DNA of 22,452 nt, taken from JBDGRJ01 sp042218115. Lineage in GTDB: Bacteria > Patescibacteriota > Patescibacteriia > Magasanikbacterales > UBA922. The stretch spans positions 1 to 22,452 of the forward strand of contig JBDGRJ010000069.1 in the NCBI GenBank assembly GCA_042218115.1, given 5' to 3'. A model generated the notes under the pieces. It was not told the DNA's origin. It was given only the letters and a program-made list of their open reading frames with translations, and ran no database searches. Shown one piece after another: positions 7,372 through 15,352 of this stretch. The position numbers and the translations under genes are program-made. Within the stretch, counting starts at the first letter, position 1. Every line of letters starts with the position of its first letter.

Positions 7372-7598
7372 ATGCTATTATTTTAGCACAATAACCACAT
7401 ACCAATAAGCGATAGATGCAGTTAAATACCGTATAGTACAGCAATATTATTTCCATAAGAATAAACCTGAAGTCATTAAACCTATAATTTCAAGACAAAG
7501 ATTTAATAAAGATCAGCTTTAGACTTTTAAACATACCTCTAAAGATATTTCATTATAATACAGTTAAACAGAGTTCATTAGAAGCATTAAAGACTTAT
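7372..7598. other. Intergenic spacer, AT-rich, no gene recognised
   Basis: 227 nt between two minus-strand genes. Apart from the possible extended -10 (7380-7385, minus strand) before the methyltransferase I see no RNA gene, terminator with a clear T-run, or coding frame. Confidence 0.5.
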
Positions 7599-9197
7599 CT
7601 AGTTGCCCAGTAGCTTTTCTAACCTTCTCTTTCTTTCTGTTGAAACTTCATCTAAATCATATTTACCTTGTCTATAATTTTCTAGAAACTGATTAAGTTC
7701 AGGTTCATCCATAAATGAAGAGTGTGTTTCTATATATCCTATCTCCAACAGGGCCTCCAATCTCTCTGCATTGCCGTCTGAAAAAGTAAGGCCTTCCAAT
7801 AGCTTTTCTCTTACATCTGAATTGATTCCCCCTCCAATTGAAATCAAACTCTCAGTATTATTAAGCCCCTCTTTTACCATGTCTTCAATCTTGTCTGTAT
7901 ATTCATTCTCGATCACTTCGCTTGATCTAAGAGAAGAATCAGAATTAAGTGTTGTTTCATTATCTGCTTCTGACGCCACATTTGCTAATGCTATGGCTTT
8001 CTCCTCTTTACTTGCATCTATATCTTCTGCCACAGATTGAGCTTTTTCTAAATCTCCTGCTTTTGCATATATAACAGCAACCTCTCTAAGAGCTTCAGAT
8101 CTTAATGGGTGTTGTATCTCCTTAGCAGTTTCTTCAGCGTCCTCAAGATTTCCACTTTCTCCCATTGCTACTGATATAGACTTTAAAAATTTAGCTCTAG
8201 CCTCCCCTTCTTTCTTTTTTGCCTGTGCTTTACATTCCGTAAAATCTCCTTCATTTTTAGCTTTCTCTACCATCAACCTTCTCTTGGCAAGTGGTTTATA
8301 TTTTGAGCTTAAACTCTTTTCTATTAGAGTTGAAGCTTCATCATATTTTCCACAACTGGCCAAGGGCTTAATTATTTTAATTAATAACCTATTCCTTGTC
8401 TTGTCATCTGCATTACTATCAATACTTTCTTTTGTCCTTTCTAAAACCTTTTGAAGCTTTTCTTGTTTTACACTATTATCTTCATCAGACATTTTCAGTG
8501 CTATCTCAGTCAAAGCTGTAGAGGTATAATTTTTGCTTGATATATTTTCCTCAACTTCGTTTAAAGCCTGGTCATAGTTGCCTGATTCTGCTGGTAGTTT
8601 TGCTATATTATAGAAAGTAGATTCTCTCGTTGATTGTTCAGAAATATTATTCACCGTAGAGTGAGCCTTATCATACTCTCCTTTTTTTGCTTGAGCTAAC
8701 GCTATTTCACCCCAAGCAAGATGGCTATTGGCTAACTCTTCTGCTTTTTTGTTATCCCCCGCCTTCTCTATAGACCCAATTACTTGCGCCTTAATCATTT
8801 CTGGAAAATCAGTTCTAGGATCATCAGTATCAATGGCAGATAGAGCTCTATTTAGAATCTCTTTAGCCTCCTCATTCAGATTAGAAACTTCTGAATCAAT
8901 CATTATATCTGCTATATCTTTTAATGCATAGACTCTCTCCTCTTGGTTAGAGATACGGTCTACTACTTTTTTAGCTTGAGAAAATTCACCTGCTTGAGCC
9001 ATAGCAGAAGCTATCTCTCTAAAAGCAGATGACTGATCTCCAGCTTCTCCTTCTGACATTTCTTGTGCAACTAATGTTGCTAAATTAAAATACTTAGATT
9101 GTTGATACCTCTGGTTAATAGTAGTAGTTATATCTAAGTTATCTTCTTCTCGTTCAAGCTCCCCTCCTTCTCTACTAAAACCTTCTCCAGATTGCAT
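7599..9197 (-). CDS. Helical-repeat (TPR-like) protein of unknown function
   Basis: 532 residues built almost entirely from degenerate two-helix units of about 35 residues. Examples: FREIASAMAQAGEFSQAKKV (about 58), WGEIALAQAKKGEYDKAHST (about 162), and FLKSISVAMGESGNLEDAEE followed by LREVAVIYAKAGDLEKAQSV (about 340-390). The A..G(D/E)...A pattern is that of TPR-like solenoids, which usually bind other proteins. No signal peptide, membrane segment or enzymatic domain is visible, so a cytosolic scaffold is the likely kind of role; I do not recognise a specific family. The base composition is more A+T-rich than the flanking genes, and the N-terminus is acidic and Gly/Glu-rich. The ATG 9197 has only a weak upstream ribosome site. 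It is flanked by longer spacers on both sides (227 and 312 nt), so it seems to be a separate transcription unit. Confidence 0.75.
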   Translation of the reverse strand: MQSGEGFSREGGELEREEDNLDITTTINQRYQQSKYFNLATLVAQEMSEGEAGDQSSAFREIASAMAQAGEFSQAKKVVDRISNQEERVYALKDIADIMIDSEVSNLNEEAKEILNRALSAIDTDDPRTDFPEMIKAQVIGSIEKAGDNKKAEELANSHLAWGEIALAQAKKGEYDKAHSTVNNISEQSTRESTFYNIAKLPAESGNYDQALNEVEENISSKNYTSTALTEIALKMSDEDNSVKQEKLQKVLERTKESIDSNADDKTRNRLLIKIIKPLASCGKYDEASTLIEKSLSSKYKPLAKRRLMVEKAKNEGDFTECKAQAKKKEGEARAKFLKSISVAMGESGNLEDAEETAKEIQHPLRSEALREVAVIYAKAGDLEKAQSVAEDIDASKEEKAIALANVASEADNETTLNSDSSLRSSEVIENEYTDKIEDMVKEGLNNTESLISIGGGINSDVREKLLEGLTFSDGNAERLEALLEIGYIETHSSFMDEPELNQFLENYRQGKYDLDEVSTERKRRLEKLLGN

Positions 9198-9237
9198 ATA
9201 AATAATTTTAAGAATTACTGTATTTATTATTGCAAAG

Positions 9238-9267
9238 ATAATAAAAGAGATAAAATAGTTAGTTCAA
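9238..9267 (-). promoter_or_regulatory. Possible promoter of the helical-repeat gene
   Basis: Minus-strand TTGAAC (9262-9267), 18-nt spacer, TATTAT (9238-9243), some 40 nt before ATG 9197. Composition is AT-rich, so chance matches are easy. Confidence 0.35.
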
Positions 9268-9291
9268 ATCAATTTTTCTGCTAGTCAAAAA

Positions 9292-9320
9292 TTGACATAA
9301 GCAAGATTTACTGATACAAT
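9292..9320 (+). promoter_or_regulatory. Strong promoter of rny
   Basis: TTGACA (9292-9297), 17-nt spacer, TACAAT (9315-9320), with an extended -10 TG at 9312-9313. Predicted start near 9327, which leaves a leader of about 183 nt before the rny ATG. Confidence 0.8.
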
Positions 9321-9326
9321 TAAATT

Positions 9327-9509
9327 GGATTAATTTAGATACATGCCATCCAGATCGGTTATACAAATATGATCGAAGGAATTGCACCGAAGCTAAACTA
9401 AAACAACAAGAATGAACTTCTCTACTATACAACTAAATACTTCTACAATAAGCTAAAGTTGTAGCAACTGGAAACTGAACACCATCTGGCATGGTGGTAA
9501 TATTACACT
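9327..9509 (+). promoter_or_regulatory. Long structured 5' leader of rny
   Basis: The region between the predicted start and the rny ATG has no coding frame I trust. Its two ends can pair: CCATCCAGAT (9346-9355) with ATCTGG-ATGG (9484-9494, one bulged C), or CATGCCA (9342-9348) with TGGCATG (9487-9493). The 3' partner also forms a local hairpin CACCAT-CTGGC-ATGGTG (9480-9496) only 13 nt from the start codon. Two further overlapping hairpins exclude each other: CTACAA/TTGTAG (9443-9464) and AGTTG/CAACT (9457-9469). This is compatible with a regulatory leader or a processed small RNA; no known riboswitch is recognised. Confidence 0.45.
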
Positions 9510-11033
9510 ATGTCAACTACATTAATCATTGCAGGGCTGGCTATACTAGCTGTCGGCCTAGGGGCTGGTTATTACATAGCTAAAAAAACAGCCCAATCCC
9601 GCGCCGACTCAAAAGAGGCTAAAGCCGAGCAAAAAATAAAGGAGGCAGAGAGTAAGGCGAAAGATATTGTGCTGGAGGCAAAAGAGAAATCTATCGAGAT
9701 TATAGACGAAGCCAAGGAGGAAGAACAAAAAAGAAAGAAGGAGATAGAGAAAGCCCAAAACCGAGTGGAAAAACAAGAAAAACTACTGAAAGATAAAGAA
9801 GAAAGACTAGAAGAAGAAAAAGAGAAACTGGATGAAAAAGTCGAAGAAGTAAAGCAACTGAAAGAAGAACTTAAAGAGAAAGAGAAAAAGAAGGAAGAAA
9901 AGCTGCAAGAGATTTCAGGCTACTCCAAGGACCAAGCGAAGAGTATTATGTTTGAAAAGTTAGAAGAAGAAGCTAGCGAAGAGCTTCTGTCCAGAAAGCT
10001 AAAACTGGACCGACAAAATGATGAAGAAGTTGAGAAAAAAGCAAAAGAAATACTGATAAATGCGATGGAGAGGACAGCCTCTTCTCACGCCCAAGACGCC
10101 ACCTCAAAAGAGGTCGAGCTTCCAAGCGATGATATGAAAGGCAGGATCATCGGGAAAGAAGGAAGAAATATTAAGACAATAGAAAAGCTGACCGGATGTG
10201 AACTGGTCATAGATGATACCCCCGAGAGTATTATGATCTCCGGTTTCTCACCTATTCGTAGAAGAATCTGTTATTTAGCTCTGAAGAAACTAATACGGGA
10301 CGGTCGTATTCAGCCGGCTAGAATAGAGAAATACGTGGAAAAAGCAAAAAAAGAACTAGCCAAAGATATTAGACAAACAGGAGAAGAGGCACTACATGAG
10401 CTGGGTATTATAGATGTAGAACCGCAGCTCGCTTCGATAGTCGGAAGATTAAAATACCGAACTAGCTACGGTCAAGAGGTGCTAACACACTCCAAAGAAG
10501 TAGCTCATCTATCCGAGATTATAGCAGGCGAGCTGGGAATGGATACGGAGAAAGCTAAAGTAGCTGGCTTCTTCCATGATATAGGAAAAGCTCTAGATCA
10601 CGAGACTGAGGGAACTCACACCAAGATAGGATATACCGTACTGCAAAAATTCGACATGGGAGAAGATATCGCTGAAGTAGCTCTAACTCACCATGATTCA
10701 AACCCACCACTGTTGCTTACAAAGCTGGTAATGGCTGCAGATGCTATCTCTGCTTCTAGATCCGGCGCGAGAAGTGACTCGTTTGAGGAATATATAGAAA
10801 GACTGGAAAACCTAGAAGAGACAGCCGGAGACTTCCCGGGAGTAGAAAAAGCGTATGCAATCGAGGCAGGACGAGAGGTTAGAGTGTTCGTAACACCCGA
10901 GGAAGTAGATGATTATGAATCTTACAATCTAGCTCAAGAAATAGCACAAAAAATTGAATCAGATCTGACCTACCCTGGTGAGATCAAAGTAACCATGATC
11001 AGAGAGTCTAGAATAGTTGAATATGCTCGATAA
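9510..11033 (+). CDS. rny: Ribonuclease Y
   Basis: Membrane-anchored endoribonuclease that starts mRNA decay. 507 residues, close to the usual 510-520. Seen in order: N-terminal membrane helix (residues 4-23), a long charged Lys/Glu coiled coil (about 30-190), a KH RNA-binding domain with GRIIGKEGRNIKTIE (211-225), and an HD phosphodiesterase domain with FFHDIGKALDHE (His356, Asp357). The C-terminus TMIRESRIVEYAR is typical. Start ATG 9510 places the membrane helix at the very N-terminus; the upstream GGTGG is a poor ribosome site and lies in a hairpin. It has its own strong promoter. The following hup gene has a separate promoter. Confidence 0.97.
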   Translation: MSTTLIIAGLAILAVGLGAGYYIAKKTAQSRADSKEAKAEQKIKEAESKAKDIVLEAKEKSIEIIDEAKEEEQKRKKEIEKAQNRVEKQEKLLKDKEERLEEEKEKLDEKVEEVKQLKEELKEKEKKKEEKLQEISGYSKDQAKSIMFEKLEEEASEELLSRKLKLDRQNDEEVEKKAKEILINAMERTASSHAQDATSKEVELPSDDMKGRIIGKEGRNIKTIEKLTGCELVIDDTPESIMISGFSPIRRRICYLALKKLIRDGRIQPARIEKYVEKAKKELAKDIRQTGEEALHELGIIDVEPQLASIVGRLKYRTSYGQEVLTHSKEVAHLSEIIAGELGMDTEKAKVAGFFHDIGKALDHETEGTHTKIGYTVLQKFDMGEDIAEVALTHHDSNPPLLLTKLVMAADAISASRSGARSDSFEEYIERLENLEETAGDFPGVEKAYAIEAGREVRVFVTPEEVDDYESYNLAQEIAQKIESDLTYPGEIKVTMIRESRIVEYAR

Positions 11034-11048
11034 TTAGTATAAACTGTA

Positions 11049-11077
11049 TTGACACGAAATGTGTAGTAGTATAAAAT
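11049..11077 (+). promoter_or_regulatory. Promoter of hup
   Basis: TTGACA (11049-11054), 17-nt spacer, TAAAAT (11072-11077), right after the rny stop. Predicted start near 11084, 28 nt before the HU start codon. Confidence 0.75.
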
Positions 11078-11111
11078 AAATTCAGATAATTTATTCTTAA
11101 TTATATCGCTT

Positions 11112-11404
11112 ATGCGTATCAACAAAATTGAGTTGGCTGAAAAAATCGCCNNNNNNNNNNAGGCACTAGCAAGAAGGATGCAAAAAATATGCTGGACGCT
11201 TTCGTGGACGTCACCATCGACGAGCTACAAAAAGGGAACAGTGTCAGCGTCACAGGTTTTGGTAAGTTTAGTGCTAAAAAGAGAGCTGGCCGAATGGGTG
11301 TAAACCCACAAAACCCGGATGAGAAGATAGAGATCCCGGAAGTAACAGTGCCGAAATTCAAAGCCGGACTTACTCTAAAGAGAGCCCTCAAAGAAAACGA
11401 ATAA
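11112..11404 (+). CDS. hup: HU/IHF-type DNA-binding protein, interrupted by an assembly gap
   Basis: Nucleoid protein that bends DNA as a dimer. The N-terminus MRINKIELAEKIA ends at an N-run (11151-11160); after it the frame shifts, and GTSKKDAKNMLDAFVDVTIDEL, GFGKFSAKKRAGRMGVNPQ and VPKFKAGLTLKRAL (HU helix, GFG turn, arm and C-terminal helix) follow in the frame of 11162. The two parts join in frame if the true gap length is 2 modulo 3, for example 8 nt, giving about 96 residues against the usual 90-95. The arm tip has the expected NPQNPDEKIEIP. No Shine-Dalgarno is evident before ATG 11112. The break is a sequence artefact, not a pseudogene. Confidence 0.93.
11151..11160. other. Assembly gap of ten N
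   Basis: Ten ambiguous bases inside hup. The size is evidently a placeholder, because the reading frame of HU is restored only by a length of 2 modulo 3. Confidence 0.95.
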
Positions 11405-11421
11405 ACACCTGCTAAATATAA

Positions 11422-11444
11422 AAACCACCCGTTCTGGGTGGTTT
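11422..11444 (+). terminator. Hairpin after hup, weak terminator or processing stem
   Basis: AAACCACCC (11422-11430) pairs with GGGTGGTTT (11436-11444), a 9-bp stem with loop GTTCT. There is no T-run after the stem beyond those paired inside it, and tRNA-Glu begins 4 nt later, so it may only attenuate transcription or separate hup from the tRNAs. Confidence 0.5.
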
Positions 11445-11447
11445 CAT

Positions 11448-11522
11448 GCCGCCATCGTCTAGCTTGGTCCAGGACGCCAGGTTCTCAATCTGGAAACACG
11501 GGTTCAAATCCCGTTGGCGGTA
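11448..11522 (+). tRNA. tRNA-Glu (CTC)
   Basis: Complete cloverleaf of 75 nt: acceptor GCCGCCA with TGGCGGT (G1-U72 wobble), D-arm GTCT/GGAC, anticodon stem CCAGG/TCTGG with loop TTCTCAA and anticodon CTC at 11484-11486, T-arm ACGGG-TTCAAAT-CCCGT, discriminator A. The TCGTCTAG...GGTCCAGGAC D-region is typical of tRNA-Glu. CCA is not encoded and must be added enzymatically. Confidence 0.95.
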
Positions 11523-11532
11523 CAAAAGCAAA

Positions 11533-11607
11533 GTCAGGGTAGCTCAGCTCGGTTAGAGCGAGGGAATCATAACCCCTAGGTCGGGAGTTCGAGTCTCCCC
11601 CCTGACA
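11533..11607 (+). tRNA. tRNA with CAT anticodon: elongator Met or lysidine-modified Ile2
   Basis: 75 nt: acceptor GTCAGGG/CCCTGAC, D-arm GCTC/GAGC, anticodon stem AGGGA/CCCCT (A31-C39 mismatch), loop ATCATAA with CAT at 11568-11570, T-arm GGGAG-TTCGAGT-CTCCC, discriminator A. G1-C72 pairing and lack of the three G-C initiator pairs rule out initiator Met. Which of Met or Ile2 cannot be settled by eye. CCA is not encoded. It lies 10 nt after tRNA-Glu and the two are probably co-transcribed. Confidence 0.93.
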
Positions 11608-11612
11608 CAAGT

Positions 11613-13439
11613 CTATTCTTCTTTAGGGCTAATCTGGTAGTAATCTAATAAGAAATCAGAAACATCACCAAAAGTAGGTGCTGCAGTACTGGCTGAAAAT
11701 CTCTCTTCCGGTTTGTGGAACTTTACCAACAAAACAAACTTGGGATTATTCGAGGGAGCAAAACCTACAAAAGTATGATTAGTCTCTTCCGAGTAGCCAC
11801 CGGTCTTACCAGAAATCTGAGCAGTACCCGTCTTACCAGCTACGAAATAACCCTTCTCCCCCGCCGACCTGGCATGTCCTTCTTTGACTACACTTGTCAG
11901 CATCCCCTTGATCAAGGTGCTGGTATCTTCTTGTATAACTTTCCTTATTGTTTTAGGCTCAGTAGTCTCTACTCTACCATTTTTATATTCTACCTTCTCA
12001 ACTATATAGGGGCGGGGCAGATTGCCTTTATTTGCAAGTGCTGAGTAGGCAACCGCTACCTGAAGCGGAGTGGCTGTTATGCCTTGGCCAAAGGAGGCGG
12101 TAGCACCGTAGCATCCTATCTCGTCCCCGCTTTTTTTATATAATGAACTGATATCACCCGGCCTTTCCGTATCCAACCCAATCCCGGTTTTAGTACCAAA
12201 GCCGAAGTCTTCTATATACTCCACCATATCCTTTTTGCCCAATTTTCTCGCTACAAAAACCATACCGGTGTTAATAGATTTTTCTAATACACCGGTCATA
12301 TCAGTTTTGTCATAGGTCTTCTCTCTGGAGTTTCTTATCGGTGTCATACACAGATCCTTTATCTGTCCAGGATCATCAAAAGCAGTATCCGGCTCAATCA
12401 CCCCTTTATCCAGTGCAGCAGCCATCACTACCGGCTTGAATACCGAACCCACCTCATATGGCTTGAATATGGTTGAGTTATTATATTGACTAATCGAGTC
12501 TACCTTATTATATTTGTTAGGGTTAAAATCCGGCAGACTACACATGGCCTTTACAGCTCCGGTTTTAGGGTTCATCAACACCAGCGAGGCCGCCTCAGCC
12601 TTGTACTTCTCTTTTGCTTTGCGCAGCTTTTTGCAAGCCTTGTATTGTATAGCTCTGTCTAGGGTCAAAGTAATATCTGCTCCGTTTATAGCCTCCTTCA
12701 TATCACTACCCACAGTAGGCAGCCACTGCCCGGTAGCGCTCTTTACACCATCGACAAAACCGCCTTCGCCATTCAGCTCGTCGTTCCAGTACCCCTCTAC
12801 ACCGTATCTTCCCACCTTTTCTCCACTCTTATTTCTACCCACAAAACCTATCACAGGACCAGCAAATCTGCCTTCCGGATAAAAACGATAAGATTTACGT
12901 AAAGTATGTATCCCTTCTAGCTCAAACTGCTTAATTTTTTTTGTCTTACTGACAGAAACTCTCTGTTTTATCGGGATATATAAGTCTCGTTTTTTCTGAG
13001 ATAGGTTTTGTATGATTTCTTGTTTCTTCGTTTTTTCTTTTTCATTCTCCTTAGAAGTAGAAGTTTCAGCCTCGGTTTGATCTCTTTTTAATGTGATCAC
13101 CTGAGATATCTTTTCTACTATCTCCTTTGCTTGTTTTTTGCTGTCGATACCACGAGTGCTACCAAACAATAAAAATTTGTCTCGGTTGGTAGCGACAGGA
13201 AATCTACCTTCGGAGTTTTTATTTTTGATGTATATTTTGCCCCGCTCAGGTACCAGCTCCGAGTACACCTCGTGAGAGCCTTTGGCCAGTGCGGTATAGA
13301 AATCATGTCTCATAACCATCAAAAAAAACAAACGCCCAACCACAGCAATACCGAATAAAATAAACACACCAGCCAAACACCACAGCCTTCTGGTGTAATA
13401 GTTTCTATCTCTTTTTTGTTTGTACTCAGAGCGCGGCAT
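11613..13439 (-). CDS. ftsI: Class B penicillin-binding protein (FtsI/PBP2-type transpeptidase)
   Basis: Periplasm- or surface-facing peptidoglycan D,D-transpeptidase, used in division or elongation. 608 residues: N-terminal membrane anchor (19-42), dimerisation domain with a Lys/Glu-rich insert near 115-150, and a transpeptidase domain with SVFK (Ser332 nucleophile, Lys335), SIN (388-390) and KTG (536-538). PEGRFAGPVIGFVG and GVEGYWNDELNG are typical of the FtsI/SpoVD group. The start ATG 13439 directly follows the stop of the YtxH-like gene, suggesting translational coupling. The usual dcw neighbours (rsmH, ftsL, mraY) are absent here. It converges with the tRNA-Met gene with only a few nucleotides between. 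Confidence 0.94.
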   Translation of the reverse strand: MPRSEYKQKRDRNYYTRRLWCLAGVFILFGIAVVGRLFFLMVMRHDFYTALAKGSHEVYSELVPERGKIYIKNKNSEGRFPVATNRDKFLLFGSTRGIDSKKQAKEIVEKISQVITLKRDQTEAETSTSKENEKEKTKKQEIIQNLSQKKRDLYIPIKQRVSVSKTKKIKQFELEGIHTLRKSYRFYPEGRFAGPVIGFVGRNKSGEKVGRYGVEGYWNDELNGEGGFVDGVKSATGQWLPTVGSDMKEAINGADITLTLDRAIQYKACKKLRKAKEKYKAEAASLVLMNPKTGAVKAMCSLPDFNPNKYNKVDSISQYNNSTIFKPYEVGSVFKPVVMAAALDKGVIEPDTAFDDPGQIKDLCMTPIRNSREKTYDKTDMTGVLEKSINTGMVFVARKLGKKDMVEYIEDFGFGTKTGIGLDTERPGDISSLYKKSGDEIGCYGATASFGQGITATPLQVAVAYSALANKGNLPRPYIVEKVEYKNGRVETTEPKTIRKVIQEDTSTLIKGMLTSVVKEGHARSAGEKGYFVAGKTGTAQISGKTGGYSEETNHTFVGFAPSNNPKFVLLVKFHKPEERFSASTAAPTFGDVSDFLLDYYQISPKEE

Positions 13440-13787
13440 TTAATCCTCTTGAGAGTCTGAGCCAGGTTCTTCAGTTTTTATCTCTGCCTTTATGCTATCG
13501 AGGTGATTATTGATCAAACGCACTATCATCCTGCGAGTCATATCACTTAGCCCCTTTTTATCAGCATACTTGTCAGCAACTTCTCTGATCTTTTGTTTAA
13601 ACTCTTGGTCTGACAGTTCCTGATAAGTTTCAGAGTTCTGAACCTTGTTTTTAACTTCATCATACACATTCTCAGCATGCTCGATGAACTGATCTCGCAG
13701 TTTTTTACCTTTATCTGTGGTGTTAAGCCACATAGCCCCGGCTCCGAGCAGGCTACCCAAAAAAATACCTTTGGAGAATTTACCCAT
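13440..13787 (-). CDS. YtxH-like small membrane-associated protein
   Basis: 115 residues: a Gly-rich hydrophobic stretch at the N-terminus (FSKGIFLGSLLGAGAMWL) followed by a KGKKLRDQF-type positively charged turn and a long amphipathic helix, the plan of the YtxH family (PF12732). The C-terminus is acidic. The function of YtxH proteins is poorly known. Its stop abuts the ftsI start, so it may be coupled to the division transpeptidase. Confidence 0.75.
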   Translation of the reverse strand: MGKFSKGIFLGSLLGAGAMWLNTTDKGKKLRDQFIEHAENVYDEVKNKVQNSETYQELSDQEFKQKIREVADKYADKKGLSDMTRRMIVRLINNHLDSIKAEIKTEEPGSDSQED

Positions 13788-13813
13788 GATATACTTTTAA
13801 TATGAATTTATAT

Positions 13814-13831
13814 ACACTACCAAGTTAGTGT
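13814..13831. promoter_or_regulatory. Inverted repeat before the ytxH-ftsI unit
   Basis: ACACTA (13814-13819), 6-nt spacer, TAGTGT (13826-13831), in the upstream spacer of the ytxH-like gene near TATAAA-like sequence on the minus strand. It could be an operator; no regulator is identified. A second dyad, ATTTAGT/ACTAAAT (13835-13862), lies next to it. Confidence 0.3.
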
Positions 13832-13863
13832 GTAATTTAGTATATCAAAAAATAAACTAAATA

Positions 13864-15012
13864 CTAGACCAAGTCCTGATAAATAGCCTCTATCCTCTCA
13901 GCTCCAGTGCTCCAGTCATTATCTTGTATCCGCTCTCTAAGAGATTCTGAAAAAATTTTCGAACCATTGAGGACTGAGTTTATTTTCTCAGCCAAATCAT
14001 CACTATCCCCAACCTGAAAGGTCGTACCAGCCTGTTTCGCTACTTCTCTAACTCCCGGAAGATCACTAGCTATTACCGGAGTGTTACAAGCTATTGACTC
14101 AAGTAAAACCAGACCGAAAGCCTCGTTCCTGCTTACAGACGGAAGCACAAAAACATCCGCCTGAGAATAAAACTCAGACAGTCTATCTTCATTTATATAC
14201 CCGACAAAATTAACTGATTCCTCTAAACCAAGATCCTCTGCCATCTTTTCATACTTACTTTTGAGTGCACCTTCCCCTACTAATACCAGCTGATAGTTTT
14301 GCTTATTTTCTAGCTTACTAAAAGCCTCAAACAGCAAAGGTACACCCTTGAACTCATGGGCCTCATCCATACCACCTACAAACAAAGCTGTTTTTTTGTC
14401 TGATTCGATTTTATACGTATTAAAAAAGCCATCTGCCGGAGTTGTGGGTTTGAATTTATCTAGGTCTACCCCGAAGGGCACTTCGGCCCACTTGCCTTTA
14501 TTGGAGCTGAAATGGTGGCTGGCAAAGCTGTGTTTGATATAATCAAAAGTGCTTGCAATGATCTTATCAGCTGCAGTCAGTATTTTACGTTGATAAATAT
14601 GTCGATATATCTTAAAAATTACCTCCTTGAGACCAGATCCGATCGGATCCATATGATAAGTCACCACCAGAGGTGTGTCTTTATTTTTCCTACTCCAATT
14701 GTAGACTATACGATCAGTACCGAAAAAAGGGTAATGCAGATGCACTAGATCAAAACTGCTCAGCTTGCCTTTGAGCTGAGGGATAGGAGCAGCATTATCG
14801 ATACTTATTAGCTTAGAGATAATATTCTCCAACGGAAGTTTGGGTGTAAGAGCACAAACTCGATCATCGCTAAAAGTTCTGCCGGCGTAGTCAGGAGTAA
14901 AAACTACCAGCTTATGTCCCAGCTGCTCCAGAGATGAGCTGGTTTGTTGTACTACTTTACCCATGCCACCTCCATATGGAGGGTAGGCCGGGCTAACCTG
15001 TGCTATTTTCAT
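13864..15012 (-). CDS. GT4-family glycosyltransferase
   Basis: Retaining GT-B glycosyltransferase of 382 residues, probably adding a hexose to a surface glycan at the cytoplasmic side. Seen: N-terminal PPYGGGMGKVVQQTSSSLEQLGH (acceptor domain), ALFVGGMDEAHEFKGVPLLFEAF, LVLVGEGALKSKYE and EAFGLVLLESIACNTPVIASDLPGVREV, the E-x7-E motif of GT4. Last gene of the minus-strand operon, starting 4 nt after the DUF2304 stop. Substrate unknown. Confidence 0.93.
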   Translation of the reverse strand: MKIAQVSPAYPPYGGGMGKVVQQTSSSLEQLGHKLVVFTPDYAGRTFSDDRVCALTPKLPLENIISKLISIDNAAPIPQLKGKLSSFDLVHLHYPFFGTDRIVYNWSRKNKDTPLVVTYHMDPIGSGLKEVIFKIYRHIYQRKILTAADKIIASTFDYIKHSFASHHFSSNKGKWAEVPFGVDLDKFKPTTPADGFFNTYKIESDKKTALFVGGMDEAHEFKGVPLLFEAFSKLENKQNYQLVLVGEGALKSKYEKMAEDLGLEESVNFVGYINEDRLSEFYSQADVFVLPSVSRNEAFGLVLLESIACNTPVIASDLPGVREVAKQAGTTFQVGDSDDLAEKINSVLNGSKIFSESLRERIQDNDWSTGAERIEAIYQDLV

Positions 15013-15016
15013 AATT

Positions 15017-15349
15017 TTACTCTTCTTCTATCTCATCGAGGGCTCGCTGCCGGATAAGCTCTGTAATGTCTCTACTTATTGACTCTACCTTTAGATGAAG
15101 ACGGAATAAGATGAAAAATATAAGTATAATGGAGAGATAAACCACAAAATCAACGCCTCTCCCGATGCCGAATCGGTTTGCTATAGTAGTGGTAATCTCC
15201 GGTTGAATTACAGCGATATCAGCCGCTACAATGCACAACAACCAAAACAAAGCACCTCTAGTGCTCAAGTTATTTTTCCTCTTTTTGAGCAAAATCGTAA
15301 ATATACCCAACAGAGAGAAAGCTAGAAATAATATCTGGAACAAAACCAT
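15017..15349 (-). CDS. DUF2304 membrane protein
   Basis: 110 residues with three membrane helices (about 3-22, 33-49, 66-88) and a C-terminal charged helix (VESISRDITELIRQRALDE). This pattern is that of DUF2304 (PF10066), which is very often encoded beside a GT2 glycosyltransferase, as here: it sits 3 nt after the GT2 stop. A role as membrane partner of that enzyme is likely but not proven. Confidence 0.85.
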   Translation of the reverse strand: MVLFQILFLAFSLLGIFTILLKKRKNNLSTRGALFWLLCIVAADIAVIQPEITTTIANRFGIGRGVDFVVYLSIILIFFILFRLHLKVESISRDITELIRQRALDEIEEE

Positions 15350-15352
15350 AGT

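Noticed and set aside
11112..11303. Plus-strand ORF spanning the N-run in the frame of its start
   Set aside because: After the gap it reads in a frame without homology; the HU frame is 11162-11404.
13835..13862. ATTTAGT/ACTAAAT dyad as a terminator of the glycan operon
   Set aside because: AT-only stem with a 14-nt loop and no trailing T-run on the minus strand.
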